A program made the translations under genes and the position numbers. A DNA stretch of 64,000 nt, from the NCBI GenBank assembly GCA_950054255.1, contig CATLOR010000002.1, positions 328,325 to 392,324 on the forward strand, read 5' to 3'. The DNA comes from an uncultured Rickettsiales bacterium. GTDB taxonomy: Bacteria; Pseudomonadota; Alphaproteobacteria; Micavibrionales; GCA-2720935. A model generated the notes under the pieces. It saw nothing but the letters and a program-made list of their open reading frames with translations, made no database searches and was not told the DNA's origin. Position 1 is the first letter of the stretch; every line of letters begins with the position of its first letter. Below are positions 27,400 to 38,112 of this stretch, piece by piece.

Positions 27400-30264
27400 T
27401 TATAGAGTTAAAGCTTCATCAATTAATTTCTTTTGCTGTTCTAAGTGAACAGAGAGCAATCCCGTTGCTGGCGATGCTGATGCCGCACGCCCGACAAAAC
27501 GAGGGCGACCCGCTTTATGTTTTATATTGCTCAAAGCCGCTTCAATACGACGATCAACAAAATGCCAATAACCTTGATTCTCAGGTTCTTCTTGGCACCA
27601 AACAACATCCGCATTTGGATATTTTTTAAGCTCAGCCTCCACACCATCACTTGGGAATGGATAGAGCTGTTCTAAACGCAAGAATGTAACATCATCTGTT
27701 AATTTCCTATTCTCAGCCGCCTCGAGTAAATCGTAATACACCTTACCTGTACATAAAACAACGCGCTTTACTTTCTTAGGGTTCTTAGGCAACACATCAT
27801 CATAAAGCACACGGTGGAATGTTTGATCACCCAACATCATATCAAGGGATGAAATACATCTCTTGTGACGAAGAAGAGATTTTGGTGTAAAGACAACCAA
27901 CGGCTTTCTAAATTCACGCTTCATCTGTCGACGCAAAACATGGAAAAAGTTTGCAGGCGTTGTACAATTAGCAACCTGCATATTATCTTCCGCACATAAC
28001 TGCAAGAAACGCTCTGGACGCGCCGATGAGTGCTCTGGCCCTTGTCCTTCGTAGCCATGCGGCAATAACATTGTTAAACCCGACATACGTAACCATTTTG
28101 TTTCAGAAGAACAAATGAATTGGTCAATCATCATTTGTGCGCCATTCGCAAAATCACCAAATTGTGCTTCCCAAATAACTAAAGCATGCGGTTCAGCAGA
28201 TGAATATCCATACTCAAATCCTAATATCCCTAACTCCGATAAAGGCGAGTTATAAACATCATATTGCGCCTGACCTTCACGCAGATTATTCAAAGGTGTA
28301 TATAAACTATCATCTTCTTGGTCATGTAAAACAGAATGACGATGTGAGAATGTCCCCCTTTGACAGTCTTGCCCTGATAAACGAACAGGAATATCTTCAA
28401 GCAACAATGATGCGAAGGCCATTGCTTCTGCTGTCCCCCAGTCAAAGCCCTCACCTGACTTAAACATTTCTTTTTTCTGCTCTAATTGACGTGCAATTTT
28501 TGTATTAACCTTAAATGTTTCAGGAAGAGTCGTAAGCCCAGCACCAATTTCTTGTGCAAGTTTTTTAGAGATACCTGTTTTACCGCGTCTAGCTCCATCA
28601 CGTTCCGCAATCTTAATATTAGACCAGCGTCCATCAAGCATATCAGCTGAATTTGGTTTATAATCTTCTGCGGCTTTAAACTCTGCTTCTAATTGGTTTG
28701 AAAAATCATCTTTAACCGCTTTTGTTTCATCAGCACTCATCAACCCTTCACGCTCCAAATAAGAAGCATAAAGATCTCTTGTTGTTTTGTGCGCTTTAAT
28801 TTCTTTATACATGAGTGGGCTTGTGAACATCGGTTCATCCCCTTCATTGTGACCAAAGCGACGATAACAATACATATCAATAACAACATCCTTGCCAAAT
28901 CTTTGACGGTACTCAATTGCCATACGTGCAACATGCACCATAGATTCAGGGTCGTCACCATTCACATGGAACACAGGCGCATGAACCATCTTTGCAATAT
29001 CTGTACAGTAAGGCCCTGATCGCGCCTCTTCAGGATGTGTTGTAAACCCAATTTGGTTATTAACAACGAAATGGATTGTCCCCCCTGTATTATACCCATC
29101 AACGCCTGAAAACATAAATGTTTCAGCCACAATACCTTGCCCCGCAAATGCCGAGTCTCCGTGCAAGATTAAAGGCAACACTTCTTTTTGGGCTTGATCG
29201 GTTCCACCACGCTGAATTTGCTTTGCTTTCACCTTTCCTTCAACGACAGGATCAACAACCTCCAAATGCGATGGGTTCGTGTTTAATGATAAATGGATCT
29301 CATTTCCATCAAAATCACGATCACTTGATGCACCAAGATGATACTTTACATCTCCAGAGGCTAACACACCTTCTGGGTTATCTGATTTCCCCATAAACAA
29401 TGAAAACATCGATGTAAATGTTTTACCCATAACGTTTGTTAAAATATTTAGACGCCCACGGTGTGGCATCCCAATGGCGATTTCTTTTAAGCCTAACTGA
29501 CCACCACGTTTCATGATTTGCTCAATAGCAGGAACCATCGACTCACCGCCATCAATACCAAAACGCTTAGTGCCAGGGTATTTAACATGTAAGAACTGCT
29601 CAAAGCCCTCAGCTCTTGTCAAACTGTGTAAAATCGCTTTCTTACCTTCATCAGAGAAATGCGTACGATTTAAACCATCTTCAACACGCTCTCTAATCCA
29701 TGCTTTTTCTTCAGGATCAAGAATATGTGTGTATTCAACACCAATATGCCCACAATATGTTTTTTGACAAGCTGCAATAATTTCACGCAGAGTCGCACGC
29801 TCCAAGCCCATTAACCCATTCATAAAGATAGAACGATCATAATCAGCCATTGTAAAACCATAGTGCTCTGGCTTCAACTCTGGGTGTGCTGTCTTATCTC
29901 TCAAACCTAAAGGATCAATATCTGCAAGCAAATGCCCACGCACACGATACGCTTCAACCAAACGAAAAGCGCGTAACGAGTCTTGGATAGACTTATCATC
30001 CGCACGCCTTGTCACATGCCCTTGTGCAACGTCTTCTTTATTCTCATTTGCAGGCGCATCAACAACCAAAGGCTCTAAACCTTTACTCCAGCTAGCACCT
30101 GTGACCTCACGCATGAGTGAGCGCATATCATCATCTAAATTATCAAATAATTCTCGCCAACTAGGATCAACAGAGCCCGCATCATTTAAATAGCGCGTAT
30201 AGATATCAGATAAATAATCAGCATTTGTGTTGGTTAGAAAACCAAGAATTTCCGAAGATGACAT
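27400..30264 (-). CDS. sucA: 2-Oxoglutarate dehydrogenase E1
   Basis: Thiamine-diphosphate enzyme that decarboxylates 2-oxoglutarate. 954 residues, normal length. N-terminal E2-binding tail with YLSDIYTRYLNDAGSVDPSWRELF (quoted in parts: YLSDIYTRYL, SWRELFDNL). Further motifs are RAEGFEQFLHVKYPGTKRF, GMPHRGRLNIL, VNNQIGFTT, the ThDP motif VNGDDPESM to YRRFGHNEGDEP, and LLPHGYEGQGPEHSSARPER. First gene of sucA-sucB-lpdA. A bidirectional terminator at 30531-30564 separates it from sucD, so it needs its own promoter within 30265-30530; I found no strong one on this strand. Confidence 0.98.
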   Translation of the reverse strand: MSSSEILGFLTNTNADYLSDIYTRYLNDAGSVDPSWRELFDNLDDDMRSLMREVTGASWSKGLEPLVVDAPANENKEDVAQGHVTRRADDKSIQDSLRAFRLVEAYRVRGHLLADIDPLGLRDKTAHPELKPEHYGFTMADYDRSIFMNGLMGLERATLREIIAACQKTYCGHIGVEYTHILDPEEKAWIRERVEDGLNRTHFSDEGKKAILHSLTRAEGFEQFLHVKYPGTKRFGIDGGESMVPAIEQIMKRGGQLGLKEIAIGMPHRGRLNILTNVMGKTFTSMFSLFMGKSDNPEGVLASGDVKYHLGASSDRDFDGNEIHLSLNTNPSHLEVVDPVVEGKVKAKQIQRGGTDQAQKEVLPLILHGDSAFAGQGIVAETFMFSGVDGYNTGGTIHFVVNNQIGFTTHPEEARSGPYCTDIAKMVHAPVFHVNGDDPESMVHVARMAIEYRQRFGKDVVIDMYCYRRFGHNEGDEPMFTSPLMYKEIKAHKTTRDLYASYLEREGLMSADETKAVKDDFSNQLEAEFKAAEDYKPNSADMLDGRWSNIKIAERDGARRGKTGISKKLAQEIGAGLTTLPETFKVNTKIARQLEQKKEMFKSGEGFDWGTAEAMAFASLLLEDIPVRLSGQDCQRGTFSHRHSVLHDQEDDSLYTPLNNLREGQAQYDVYNSPLSELGILGFEYGYSSAEPHALVIWEAQFGDFANGAQMMIDQFICSSETKWLRMSGLTMLLPHGYEGQGPEHSSARPERFLQLCAEDNMQVANCTTPANFFHVLRRQMKREFRKPLVVFTPKSLLRHKRCISSLDMMLGDQTFHRVLYDDVLPKNPKKVKRVVLCTGKVYYDLLEAAENRKLTDDVTFLRLEQLYPFPSDGVEAELKKYPNADVVWCQEEPENQGYWHFVDRRIEAALSNIKHKAGRPRFVGRAASASPATGLLSVHLEQQKKLIDEALTL

Positions 30265-30377
30265 AAGAACTTTACCCTCTTATTTTTAGTTAAGTTTAAG
30301 CTACAACGCTTCGCCCATCAGATCAACAGCAAATGTAGATTAACCATTAAGAATAAAGAAATATTTAACGTTTTTAT

Positions 30378-30406
30378 TTGACATATAGATAGAGGTTTAT
30401 TATAAA
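30378..30406 (+). promoter_or_regulatory. Strong sigma-70 promoter of a small plus-strand unit
   Basis: TTGACA at 30378-30383, exact 17-nt spacer, TATAAA at 30401-30406. It points away from sucA, into the 37-codon frame that starts at 30439, and is the best consensus promoter I saw in the window. Confidence 0.75.
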
Positions 30407-30438
30407 GCCATATGTATGATGATTTAGGAAATAATAAT

Positions 30439-30552
30439 ATGCACGCCGCGGAAGCACTCAGACCTTATTTTGAGAAAGCGTGCAAATTTATTAGCAAAAA
30501 AACAAAAGCTACTATTAAACGCATAAAAGCAAAAAAGCCCTCCAATAAATGA
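30439..30552 (+). CDS. Possible 37-residue basic peptide with its own promoter and terminator
   Basis: The frame MHAAEALRPYFEKACKFISK then KTKATIKRIKAKKPSNK lies between sucA and sucD on the opposite strand. It has a TAGGAAA Shine-Dalgarno about 9 nt before the ATG, a consensus promoter ending 32 bp upstream, and a terminator hairpin whose loop contains the stop codon. The peptide is strongly basic at its C-terminal half and amphipathic, with no membrane segment and one cysteine. A longer start at 30412 exists but lies at the predicted transcription start. It could equally be a small RNA whose frame is accidental. No family known to me. Confidence 0.5.
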   Translation: MHAAEALRPYFEKACKFISKKTKATIKRIKAKKPSNK

Positions 30553-30564
30553 AGGGCTTTTTTT
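30531..30564. terminator. Bidirectional Rho-independent terminator between sucD and the small unit
   Basis: A6 then AGCCCT (30536-30541), 11-nt loop, AGGGCT (30553-30558) then a T-run. Symmetric A and T tracts allow it to end the sucD transcript on the minus strand and the small unit on the plus strand. Confidence 0.9.
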
Positions 30565-30581
30565 GTTGTTCATTTAAAAAC

Positions 30582-31457
30582 TTAAGCAGCCATTGCCTTA
30601 ACCATTGTTGTGCCAAGTGCAGCTGGTGAATCGGCTACAAAGATACCTGCTGATTTCATCGCTTCGATCTTGCTACCAGCATCACCTTTACCACCAGAAA
30701 TGATCGCGCCAGCATGGCCCATGCGACGACCTGGAGGGGCGGTAACACCTGCGATAAAACCTGTTGTTGGTTTCTTAATTTTAGATTGCTTCAAAAATTC
30801 TGCGGCCTCTTCCTCAGCAGTACCACCAATCTCCCCGATCATAATGATCCCTTCTGTTTCAGGATCGCTCAAGAACATATCCAAACAATCAATAAAGTTC
30901 GTTCCATTAATTGGATCACCACCAATACCGATACATGTTGTTTGCCCCAGACCTTCCGCTGTTGTTTGCGCAACAGCTTCATACGTCAATGTTCCAGAAC
31001 GAGAAACAACACCGATCTTACCACGTTGATGAATGTGACCTGGCATAATACCAATTTTACACTCACCTGGTGTAATAATCCCCGGGCAGTTTGGGCCGAT
31101 CAAACGCGTTTTAGAACCTTCCAAAGCAGCATGAACACGCATCATATCAAGAACAGGAATTCCTTCCGTGATACAAACAACCAATTCGAGCTCAGCATCA
31201 ATCGCTTCAATAATCGAGTCGGCTGCAAATGGAGGCGGTACATAAATAACAGAGGCATTTGCTTCTGTTGCCTCACGCGCATCGCTTACCGTGTCAAAAA
31301 CAGGTAAACCTAGATGCGATGATCCTCCTTTACCTGGTGTCACACCACCAACCATTTTTGTTCCATATGCAATTGCTTGCTCTGAATGAAAAGTTCCGTT
31401 TTTACCAGTAAAGCCTTGGCAAATAACTTTTGTGTCTTTGTTTACTAAAACTGACAT
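30582..31457 (-). CDS. sucD: Succinyl-CoA ligase, alpha subunit
   Basis: Substrate-level phosphorylation step of the TCA cycle, together with SucC. CoA-binding N-terminus [51 protein letters not shown], and the phospho-histidine loop [17 protein letters not shown]. 291 residues. Start ATG 31457 chosen: AGGAG lies 9 nt before it, but only 3 nt before the alternative ATG at 31463. It follows sucC by 25 nt and ends at a bidirectional terminator. Confidence 0.98.
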   Translation of the reverse strand: MSVLVNKDTKVICQGFTGKNGTFHSEQAIAYGTKMVGGVTPGKGGSSHLGLPVFDTVSDAREATEANASVIYVPPPFAADSIIEAIDAELELVVCITEGIPVLDMMRVHAALEGSKTRLIGPNCPGIITPGECKIGIMPGHIHQRGKIGVVSRSGTLTYEAVAQTTAEGLGQTTCIGIGGDPINGTNFIDCLDMFLSDPETEGIIMIGEIGGTAEEEAAEFLKQSKIKKPTTGFIAGVTAPPGRRMGHAGAIISGGKGDAGSKIEAMKSAGIFVADSPAALGTTMVKAMAA

Positions 31458-31482
31458 ATTCATATTCTCCTAAATAATTAAG

Positions 31483-32658
31483 TTATGCCGCTAAGGCTTT
31501 AATTGCATCAACGATTTTGCTTGCCGCGTCATTCAAGTTATCTGCAGGAATAATTGCCAAATCAGAACCAGCTAAAAGCTTTTTCCCTTCATCAACATTT
31601 GTTCCCTCAAGGCGCACAACCAAAGGCACATTAAGATCAACTTCTTTAGCCGCGATCAAAATACCTTCAGCAATCACGTCACATCGCATAATCCCACCAA
31701 AGATATTAATCAAAATACCTTCAACATTTGGATCAGATAAAATCAACTTAAACGCTGCTGTTACTTGCTCAGCAGTTGCCCCACCACCAACATCAAGGAA
31801 GTTAGCCGGCTCTGCACCATAAAGTTTAATAATATCCATTGTCGCCATCGCAAGACCAGCACCATTCACCATACAAGCGATGTTACCGTCCAACTTAACG
31901 TAGTTAAGATCAGATTTAGATGCTTCAACTTCCATTGGATCTTCCTCTGTAAGATCACGAAGCGCAAGAACTTCTGCTTGGCGATACAAAGCATTACTAT
32001 CAAAGTTCATTTTCGCATCAAGGCACATAAGATCGCCCTGCTCAGAAAGCATTAATGGGTTAATCTCAACGATAGAAGCGTCGAGCTTAGTAAATGCTTC
32101 ATAAAGTTTAGAAACAAGCTTCACACATTGCTTAAATGTATCCCCTGAAAAACCAAGTCCGAAGGCAACTTTGCGTGCATGGAATGGCATCAATCCTGTT
32201 TTTGCATCAACATATACTTTGATAATTTTCTCAGGCGTTTTCTCAGCCACCTCTTCAATATCAACCCCACCTTCTGTAGAGGCCATAATAGCGATCGTCT
32301 TTGTATCACGATCAACCAACATACCAAGATAGTATTCAGCCTCAATATCATATCCATACTGTACATACAGACGCTGAACCTCTTTACCCTCAGGGCCAGT
32401 TTGGTGCGTCACAAGCGTCTTACCAAACATCTCTGTTGCTTTTTCTTTCAAGTCATCCATGTTCGTTACGAACTTAACGCCACCCGCTTTACCACGGCCA
32501 CCCGCATGGATTTGAGCTTTAACAACCCACGGTCCTTTTGGATCAACTTCTGGCGCAACTTTCACAGCCTCTTCCGGTGACATAGCAGGAAGACCTTTTG
32601 TTACAGGAACGCCAAATTTACTTAGCAGTTCTTTTGCTTGATACTCATGAATATTCAT
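31483..32658 (-). CDS. sucC: Succinyl-CoA ligase, beta subunit
   Basis: ATP-grasp subunit that binds nucleotide and partners SucD. Starts [19 protein letters not shown], with the grasp lysine segment [20 protein letters not shown], then [23 protein letters not shown] and [11 protein letters not shown], and the C-terminal [21 protein letters not shown]. 391 residues, standard. Downstream of mdh by 33 nt and upstream of sucD; the mdh-sucC-sucD block is one transcript in many alphaproteobacteria. Confidence 0.98.
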   Translation of the reverse strand: MNIHEYQAKELLSKFGVPVTKGLPAMSPEEAVKVAPEVDPKGPWVVKAQIHAGGRGKAGGVKFVTNMDDLKEKATEMFGKTLVTHQTGPEGKEVQRLYVQYGYDIEAEYYLGMLVDRDTKTIAIMASTEGGVDIEEVAEKTPEKIIKVYVDAKTGLMPFHARKVAFGLGFSGDTFKQCVKLVSKLYEAFTKLDASIVEINPLMLSEQGDLMCLDAKMNFDSNALYRQAEVLALRDLTEEDPMEVEASKSDLNYVKLDGNIACMVNGAGLAMATMDIIKLYGAEPANFLDVGGGATAEQVTAAFKLILSDPNVEGILINIFGGIMRCDVIAEGILIAAKEVDLNVPLVVRLEGTNVDEGKKLLAGSDLAIIPADNLNDAASKIVDAIKALAA

Positions 32659-32691
32659 TCTTATCTTTTCCTTTTTATTTAGTTTAAAATT

Positions 32692-33699
<1,008 letters not shown>

Positions 33700-33838
33700 T
33701 CAAGGATACAAAATGCGCCACAGATAGCAAGATTTAAAATCAAAAATATTTGAAATATTTATACTAGAAAAAAAATATAAAAATATAGATTAATCACCTC
33801 ATAACAATTGAGGCACTATATTTTTCATACTCATCTAA

Positions 33839-35125
33839 TTAATGTTTTCCTTCTGATAACCCCAAAAAGTCCAGCTGCCAAATAAGCTCTTTTTCTTCCA
33901 AAGGATAATCCGTTCCCCCACGTGCTAGCACAACTTCTTGTCTTGGCACTAAAGCCAAGTCTGTTTGAATTTTAACAGCTGTTCGCATAGACAGACCAGC
34001 ACCCCAGCATAATGCCACAATAGGTTTTGCTTTTTTTGATTCAATAATCTTACGAATAATTTCTTCTGGTGATTTTGTTAAAACAGCCAAAGATGCATAA
34101 ACAAAATCAAATTGACGCCAAGACAATGCATCCCCAATTAATTCATCCTTCAATCGCCCTTCTTTATATAATGAAAAGACTTGATTATGGAGATCCTTTT
34201 TATCAACCTGACCTCCAATCGCATTTTCAAATTCAATACGACGCCTAACGACCGATACAATTTCTTCTCTTGTTTGTTTATCAAAATCAGATCTCTTCTC
34301 AAGATATCTAAACAATGATAGATCAACAAAATTAGCCAACTCGCGGGCAAGCTGAACTGGTAATGATTTTCGTTTTACAAGGGACTCTTGCCACGCTGTT
34401 ATTTCACTTGCCTTCTCAACAACCATCTCCAAAGTTTGAGGGAAAAATTTTGCACCCTCATTTTGAATCAAAACAGAGCCAGCACCTTCGTTTTCTGTTT
34501 CAATAATAGCATCTGTAACACTTTCATTCACTTGATCACGATCTGCAATCGCTGTTAAAACCCAAGAAGATGGATGATCGGCTATAATTTCCAAAAGATC
34601 TTCATCACTTAAAGCGACGCAAAAACGTAAAATAGGCTCCGCCACTTCTTGTTCAGCATCTTTAGCTAAACGACTTGCGATTACATTTGGTGTATAAACC
34701 TTATCTTTTAAAGTAGATGATAATGCTAAGCGTATTTTTAAAACTTCATCACGTGCAAGCGTCGCCAAAGCACCAACAGTAAAAGAATAAAGTTGAGAAT
34801 GTTCATCTAAGGATACATTTGGCAATAAATCCATTAAACGCTTTGCCAGCACCATCCTAACATCAACAGATTTATCTTGAGCCAACAACACATCGGCTTT
34901 CATTGGTGTTGATTTATTCATAGCAACAGCACGACGCACAGCTTCATCATCATCACCGGCTAAGTAATATAAAATCTCTGGACGTGTTTTTGTTTTTGTT
35001 GCTAACTTTTTTCGCACTTTGGGATCATCTGAGCGCGCTTGCTCACGCTCCTTTTTATATTGAGGTGAATCTTTCTCTGTTGGCTTACCAAGCCCTGCTA
35101 TTGCTTTTGAGATCCATTCTTTCAT
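33839..35125 (-). CDS. DUF2336 family protein
   Basis: 428 residues, soluble, with HEAT-like helical repeats at the N-terminus (KKLATKTKTRPEILYYLAGD, VRRAVAMNKSTPMKADVLLA, VRMVLAKRLMDLLP), the hallmark of DUF2336, a family largely restricted to alphaproteobacteria. The C-terminus ends in PLEEKELIWQLDFLGLSEGKH. The molecular role is not established. The ATG overlaps the zapE stop by 4 nt, so it is co-translated with zapE and the acyl-CoA dehydrogenase upstream. Confidence 0.85.
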   Translation of the reverse strand: MKEWISKAIAGLGKPTEKDSPQYKKEREQARSDDPKVRKKLATKTKTRPEILYYLAGDDDEAVRRAVAMNKSTPMKADVLLAQDKSVDVRMVLAKRLMDLLPNVSLDEHSQLYSFTVGALATLARDEVLKIRLALSSTLKDKVYTPNVIASRLAKDAEQEVAEPILRFCVALSDEDLLEIIADHPSSWVLTAIADRDQVNESVTDAIIETENEGAGSVLIQNEGAKFFPQTLEMVVEKASEITAWQESLVKRKSLPVQLARELANFVDLSLFRYLEKRSDFDKQTREEIVSVVRRRIEFENAIGGQVDKKDLHNQVFSLYKEGRLKDELIGDALSWRQFDFVYASLAVLTKSPEEIIRKIIESKKAKPIVALCWGAGLSMRTAVKIQTDLALVPRQEVVLARGGTDYPLEEKELIWQLDFLGLSEGKH

Positions 35126-36219
35126 GCGTGTGCCTCATATATTTGCTCAATATAGTCTACAGATTGCATCTCTTGTAAACGACTAATCGTTCGCTCAAAT
35201 TCAAATTTCAAAGGCCCTTCTTCGTACAATTCTGTCATAGGTTTGGCCGCTGACAAGATCAGCTGTGTTTTATTATCATATAGCGCGTCGACTAAAATCA
35301 TAAACCGTTTCACTTCATTTTTTTGTTCTTTTTTCCATTGAGGGACATGATCAATCATAACCACTTCATATGCCTGCGCAAGCTCTAGGAAATCAAGTGC
35401 GGCATACTCTTTTTCAATTATATCCCTATAATCAAATCGGGCAATACGATGATCTGATTGAACTGGAATAAAGAAATTATGCCCTTTAACAATGATCGTT
35501 CTCGATGTTACATCATGACCATCCACCATAATAGCAAACATTTCATCCATTTTCTGAGTTCCATTTAAATCATCAGGGCAACAATAAAAATCATCTCTTT
35601 TAATTTTCTCTAAGCGATAGTCAATACCACTATCTAAATTATAAACGACCATTTTACCCTTAAGAAGCTGAATAAATGGTAAAAACAGATCTCTTTGCAG
35701 TCCATCTTTATAGAGATTTTCTGGCGCCCAGTTAGAGGTCGCAATAACGACAACTCCATTCTCCCAAAGATGCTCAAATAAACGCCCTAATATCATTGCA
35801 TCTGCTATATCTGTCACATGAAATTCGTCAAAACACAACACTCGCACATTCTTTGAAAATTCTTTTGCAAATTCTGGTAAAGCTTGGTCAAGACGTATTC
35901 TATCTCTGTTTGTATGACTATACTCATGAACCATACGCATAAATTCGTGAAAATGCAGACGCTGTTTTTTCTTTAACTCCAAGGTTTCAAAGAAAAGATC
36001 CATCACAAAAGACTTCCCTCTCCCGACACCTCCATAAAGGTAAAGCCCTTTGATTGGCTTTAAATTCATCCCTTGCAGAAAGTGCCACCATTTTTTATTA
36101 GCTCTTTCTTCTAAGGCTTGTTTTATAGGTTCTAATAAAGAAATCGCATGACGCTGAGAAGCATCATCTTCAAAGTTATTCTGCTTGATGCGTTCTTTAT
36201 ATAGCGTCAATAACGTCAT
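35122..36219 (-). CDS. zapE: Cell division protein ZapE (AFG1-like ATPase)
   Basis: AAA-type ATPase related to mitochondrial AFG1; ZapE destabilises FtsZ polymers at late constriction. Walker A is LYLYGGVGRGKSFVMDLFF, followed by RLHFHEFMRMVHEY, Walker B VLCFDEFHVTDIADAMIL, sensor VVIATSNWAPENLYKDGLQR, and arginine-finger region FEFERTISRLQEM. 365 residues from ATG 36219 (a frame to 36261 would add 14 hydrophobic residues read from dehydrogenase sequence). Overlaps the upstream dehydrogenase by 23 nt and the downstream DUF2336 gene by 4. zapE near mdh is typical of alphaproteobacteria. Confidence 0.93.
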   Translation of the reverse strand: MTLLTLYKERIKQNNFEDDASQRHAISLLEPIKQALEERANKKWWHFLQGMNLKPIKGLYLYGGVGRGKSFVMDLFFETLELKKKQRLHFHEFMRMVHEYSHTNRDRIRLDQALPEFAKEFSKNVRVLCFDEFHVTDIADAMILGRLFEHLWENGVVVIATSNWAPENLYKDGLQRDLFLPFIQLLKGKMVVYNLDSGIDYRLEKIKRDDFYCCPDDLNGTQKMDEMFAIMVDGHDVTSRTIIVKGHNFFIPVQSDHRIARFDYRDIIEKEYAALDFLELAQAYEVVMIDHVPQWKKEQKNEVKRFMILVDALYDNKTQLILSAAKPMTELYEEGPLKFEFERTISRLQEMQSVDYIEQIYEAHA

Positions 36220-37966
36220 TAAGTACACCAGAGGTAATAACAGCTCGATAATGACTCTCACTGCGTGGGAATATTTGTGTCATATAAAAATTAGCACTGT
36301 GTTTCTTTTCATCTTTAAATTCTTTAGAAAGACTTTCATCTTCAATAGAAGCATAATATGAACGTGTAATCATATATCCTCCTAAAACAACAGCCATCAA
36401 GTTCAACACAGAAGAGGCTGCAACTTCGCATGCATTCAAATCTTTATGCTCTGCGCGCTCTAAAATATAAGCGATACTACGACTAATTAAATTAACACCT
36501 TGTATCAAATAGGAAGAGAATGCTTCGTTATGAGGTTTAATTTTTTCAGCCAAATCTAAAACTGAATCCATTAAAGGACGAAGCGCTGGCGCTTGCTCTT
36601 TTAATATTTTTCTAAAAACAAGATCTTTAGCTTGAATACCATTGGTTCCTTCATAAATAGGTAAAATACGAGCATCTCGAAAATATTGCGCAACACCTGT
36701 TTCCTCAATAAAACCCATTCCACCATGAATCTGTACCCCAAGAGAAGCCACTTCATTTCCAATATCCGTACACCAGCTTTTAACAATTGGTGTTAATAAA
36801 GCACATAGGTCAGAAGCCGTCTGTTTTATCTCATCATTTGCACCACGTGCCATAACATCCATTTGCGCCGCAGATAAATAACAAAGCCCACGCCCTGCTT
36901 GCGTTAATGTTTTCATGGTCCAGAGCATTCTTTGAACATCCGCATGATGAGAAATCGGCGCATTTTCAGTTCCTTTAAATGAACGCCCTTGCTTTCTTTC
37001 ATCTGCAAAAGAATATGCTTGTTGATACGCCCTCTCAGCAACCGCTACACCTTGTAAACCAACATGCAAACGCGCATTATTCATCATTTTAAACATATAA
37101 GGTAACCCTTGATTTTCCTCACCAATCAAATAGCCAATCGCCCCCTTCTCATCACCATATTGCATCGTACATGTTGGAGAACCGTGAATACCCAATTTAT
37201 GCTCTAAGCCTACACATTTCACATCATTACGAGCGCCCAAGCTTCCATCTTCATTCACTAAGAATTTAGGGACAAGAAACAGAGAAATTCCTTTTACACC
37301 TTCCGGTGCATTCGGAGTGCGTGCGAGAACAAGATGAATAATATTTTCAGCCATATCATGCTCACCAAATGTGATGTATATTTTTTGACCAGAAATTAGA
37401 TAATGTTCTTCACCATTGATAGGGTCGGCTTTTGTTTTTACAGCTGCCAAATCAGAGCCTGCCTGAGGCTCTGTTAAATTCATCGTCCCTGTCCACTCTC
37501 CAGAAACCATGTGTGGTAAATATGTTTCTTTTAATGCGTCACTTGCATAAGCTTCAATCGCATCTACAGCGCCTTGATTTAAAAGCGGACATAAGCCAAA
37601 AGACAAATTAGAAGACTGCCACATTTCATTAATCGCCATTGATAAAACCCATGGCAAATGCATACCACCGAACGCTTCGGGGAAAGGCAATGTATTCCAA
37701 CCAGATTCACAGTATTGTGCATATGCCTCTTTGAACCCTGATGCTGTCTTGACACTATGATCATCGTTTAGTATTGCCCCTTCATCATCACCTACCTTAT
37801 TTAAAGGAGCTATGACATCACGTGCTAATTTAGAAGATTGATCAAAAATATCTGTGATTAAATCATCGCTTACTTCTTCACACCCTTCTAGTTTTTGAAT
37901 TTCACTTAAACCAGCATTTTGCTTTAAGCACCATAGCATCTCTTCAACTGGCGGTGTATATGTCAT
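36197..37966 (-). CDS. Acyl-CoA dehydrogenase (long form, about 590 residues)
   Basis: FAD enzyme for the first step of fatty-acid beta-oxidation or a related acyl-CoA oxidation. Conserved parts: WTGTMNLTEPQAGSDLAAV, QKIYITFGEHDMAENI, the long-form insert ISLFLVPKFLV, ALAMVNN-like YMFKMMNNARLHVGLQGV, RKQGRSFKG, QIHGGMGFIEETG and the active-site region ARILPIYEGTNGIQAKDLV. The C-terminal extension after residue 450 marks the FadE-like / DmdC-like long subfamily; the chain-length specificity cannot be read. It is first of three translationally linked genes with zapE and DUF2336. Confidence 0.92.
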   Translation of the reverse strand: MTYTPPVEEMLWCLKQNAGLSEIQKLEGCEEVSDDLITDIFDQSSKLARDVIAPLNKVGDDEGAILNDDHSVKTASGFKEAYAQYCESGWNTLPFPEAFGGMHLPWVLSMAINEMWQSSNLSFGLCPLLNQGAVDAIEAYASDALKETYLPHMVSGEWTGTMNLTEPQAGSDLAAVKTKADPINGEEHYLISGQKIYITFGEHDMAENIIHLVLARTPNAPEGVKGISLFLVPKFLVNEDGSLGARNDVKCVGLEHKLGIHGSPTCTMQYGDEKGAIGYLIGEENQGLPYMFKMMNNARLHVGLQGVAVAERAYQQAYSFADERKQGRSFKGTENAPISHHADVQRMLWTMKTLTQAGRGLCYLSAAQMDVMARGANDEIKQTASDLCALLTPIVKSWCTDIGNEVASLGVQIHGGMGFIEETGVAQYFRDARILPIYEGTNGIQAKDLVFRKILKEQAPALRPLMDSVLDLAEKIKPHNEAFSSYLIQGVNLISRSIAYILERAEHKDLNACEVAASSVLNLMAVVLGGYMITRSYYASIEDESLSKEFKDEKKHSANFYMTQIFPRSESHYRAVITSGVLNDVIDAI

Positions 37967-38063
37967 GACTTAAATCCTTCCTTATATGATTCATTTTTAT
38001 CTAGGGTAGAGCATCGGCTAAAAAAATCCACTTTTTTATATCATATAACGCTTTAAAAGAAAT

Positions 38064-38079
38064 TGGCACATAGTTTGCT
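38064..38079 (+). promoter_or_regulatory. Sigma-54 (-24/-12) promoter of the SLT transglycosylase gene
   Basis: TGGCAC (38064-38069), five bases, TTGCT (38075-38079). The GG and GC doublets have the obligatory 10-bp separation, and every consensus base matches. Transcription would start near 38090, about 23 nt before the ATG. A sigma-70 reading (TTGGCA, 16 nt, GATAAT) overlaps and cannot be excluded. Confidence 0.65.
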
Positions 38080-38112
38080 CTATAGATAATGAAAATAATA
38101 AGTGGGTAAGAA

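Noticed and set aside
33797..33813. Terminator after the DUF2336 gene
   Set aside because: CCTCA/TGAGG pairs over 5 bp with a 7-nt loop, but no T-run follows on the minus strand.
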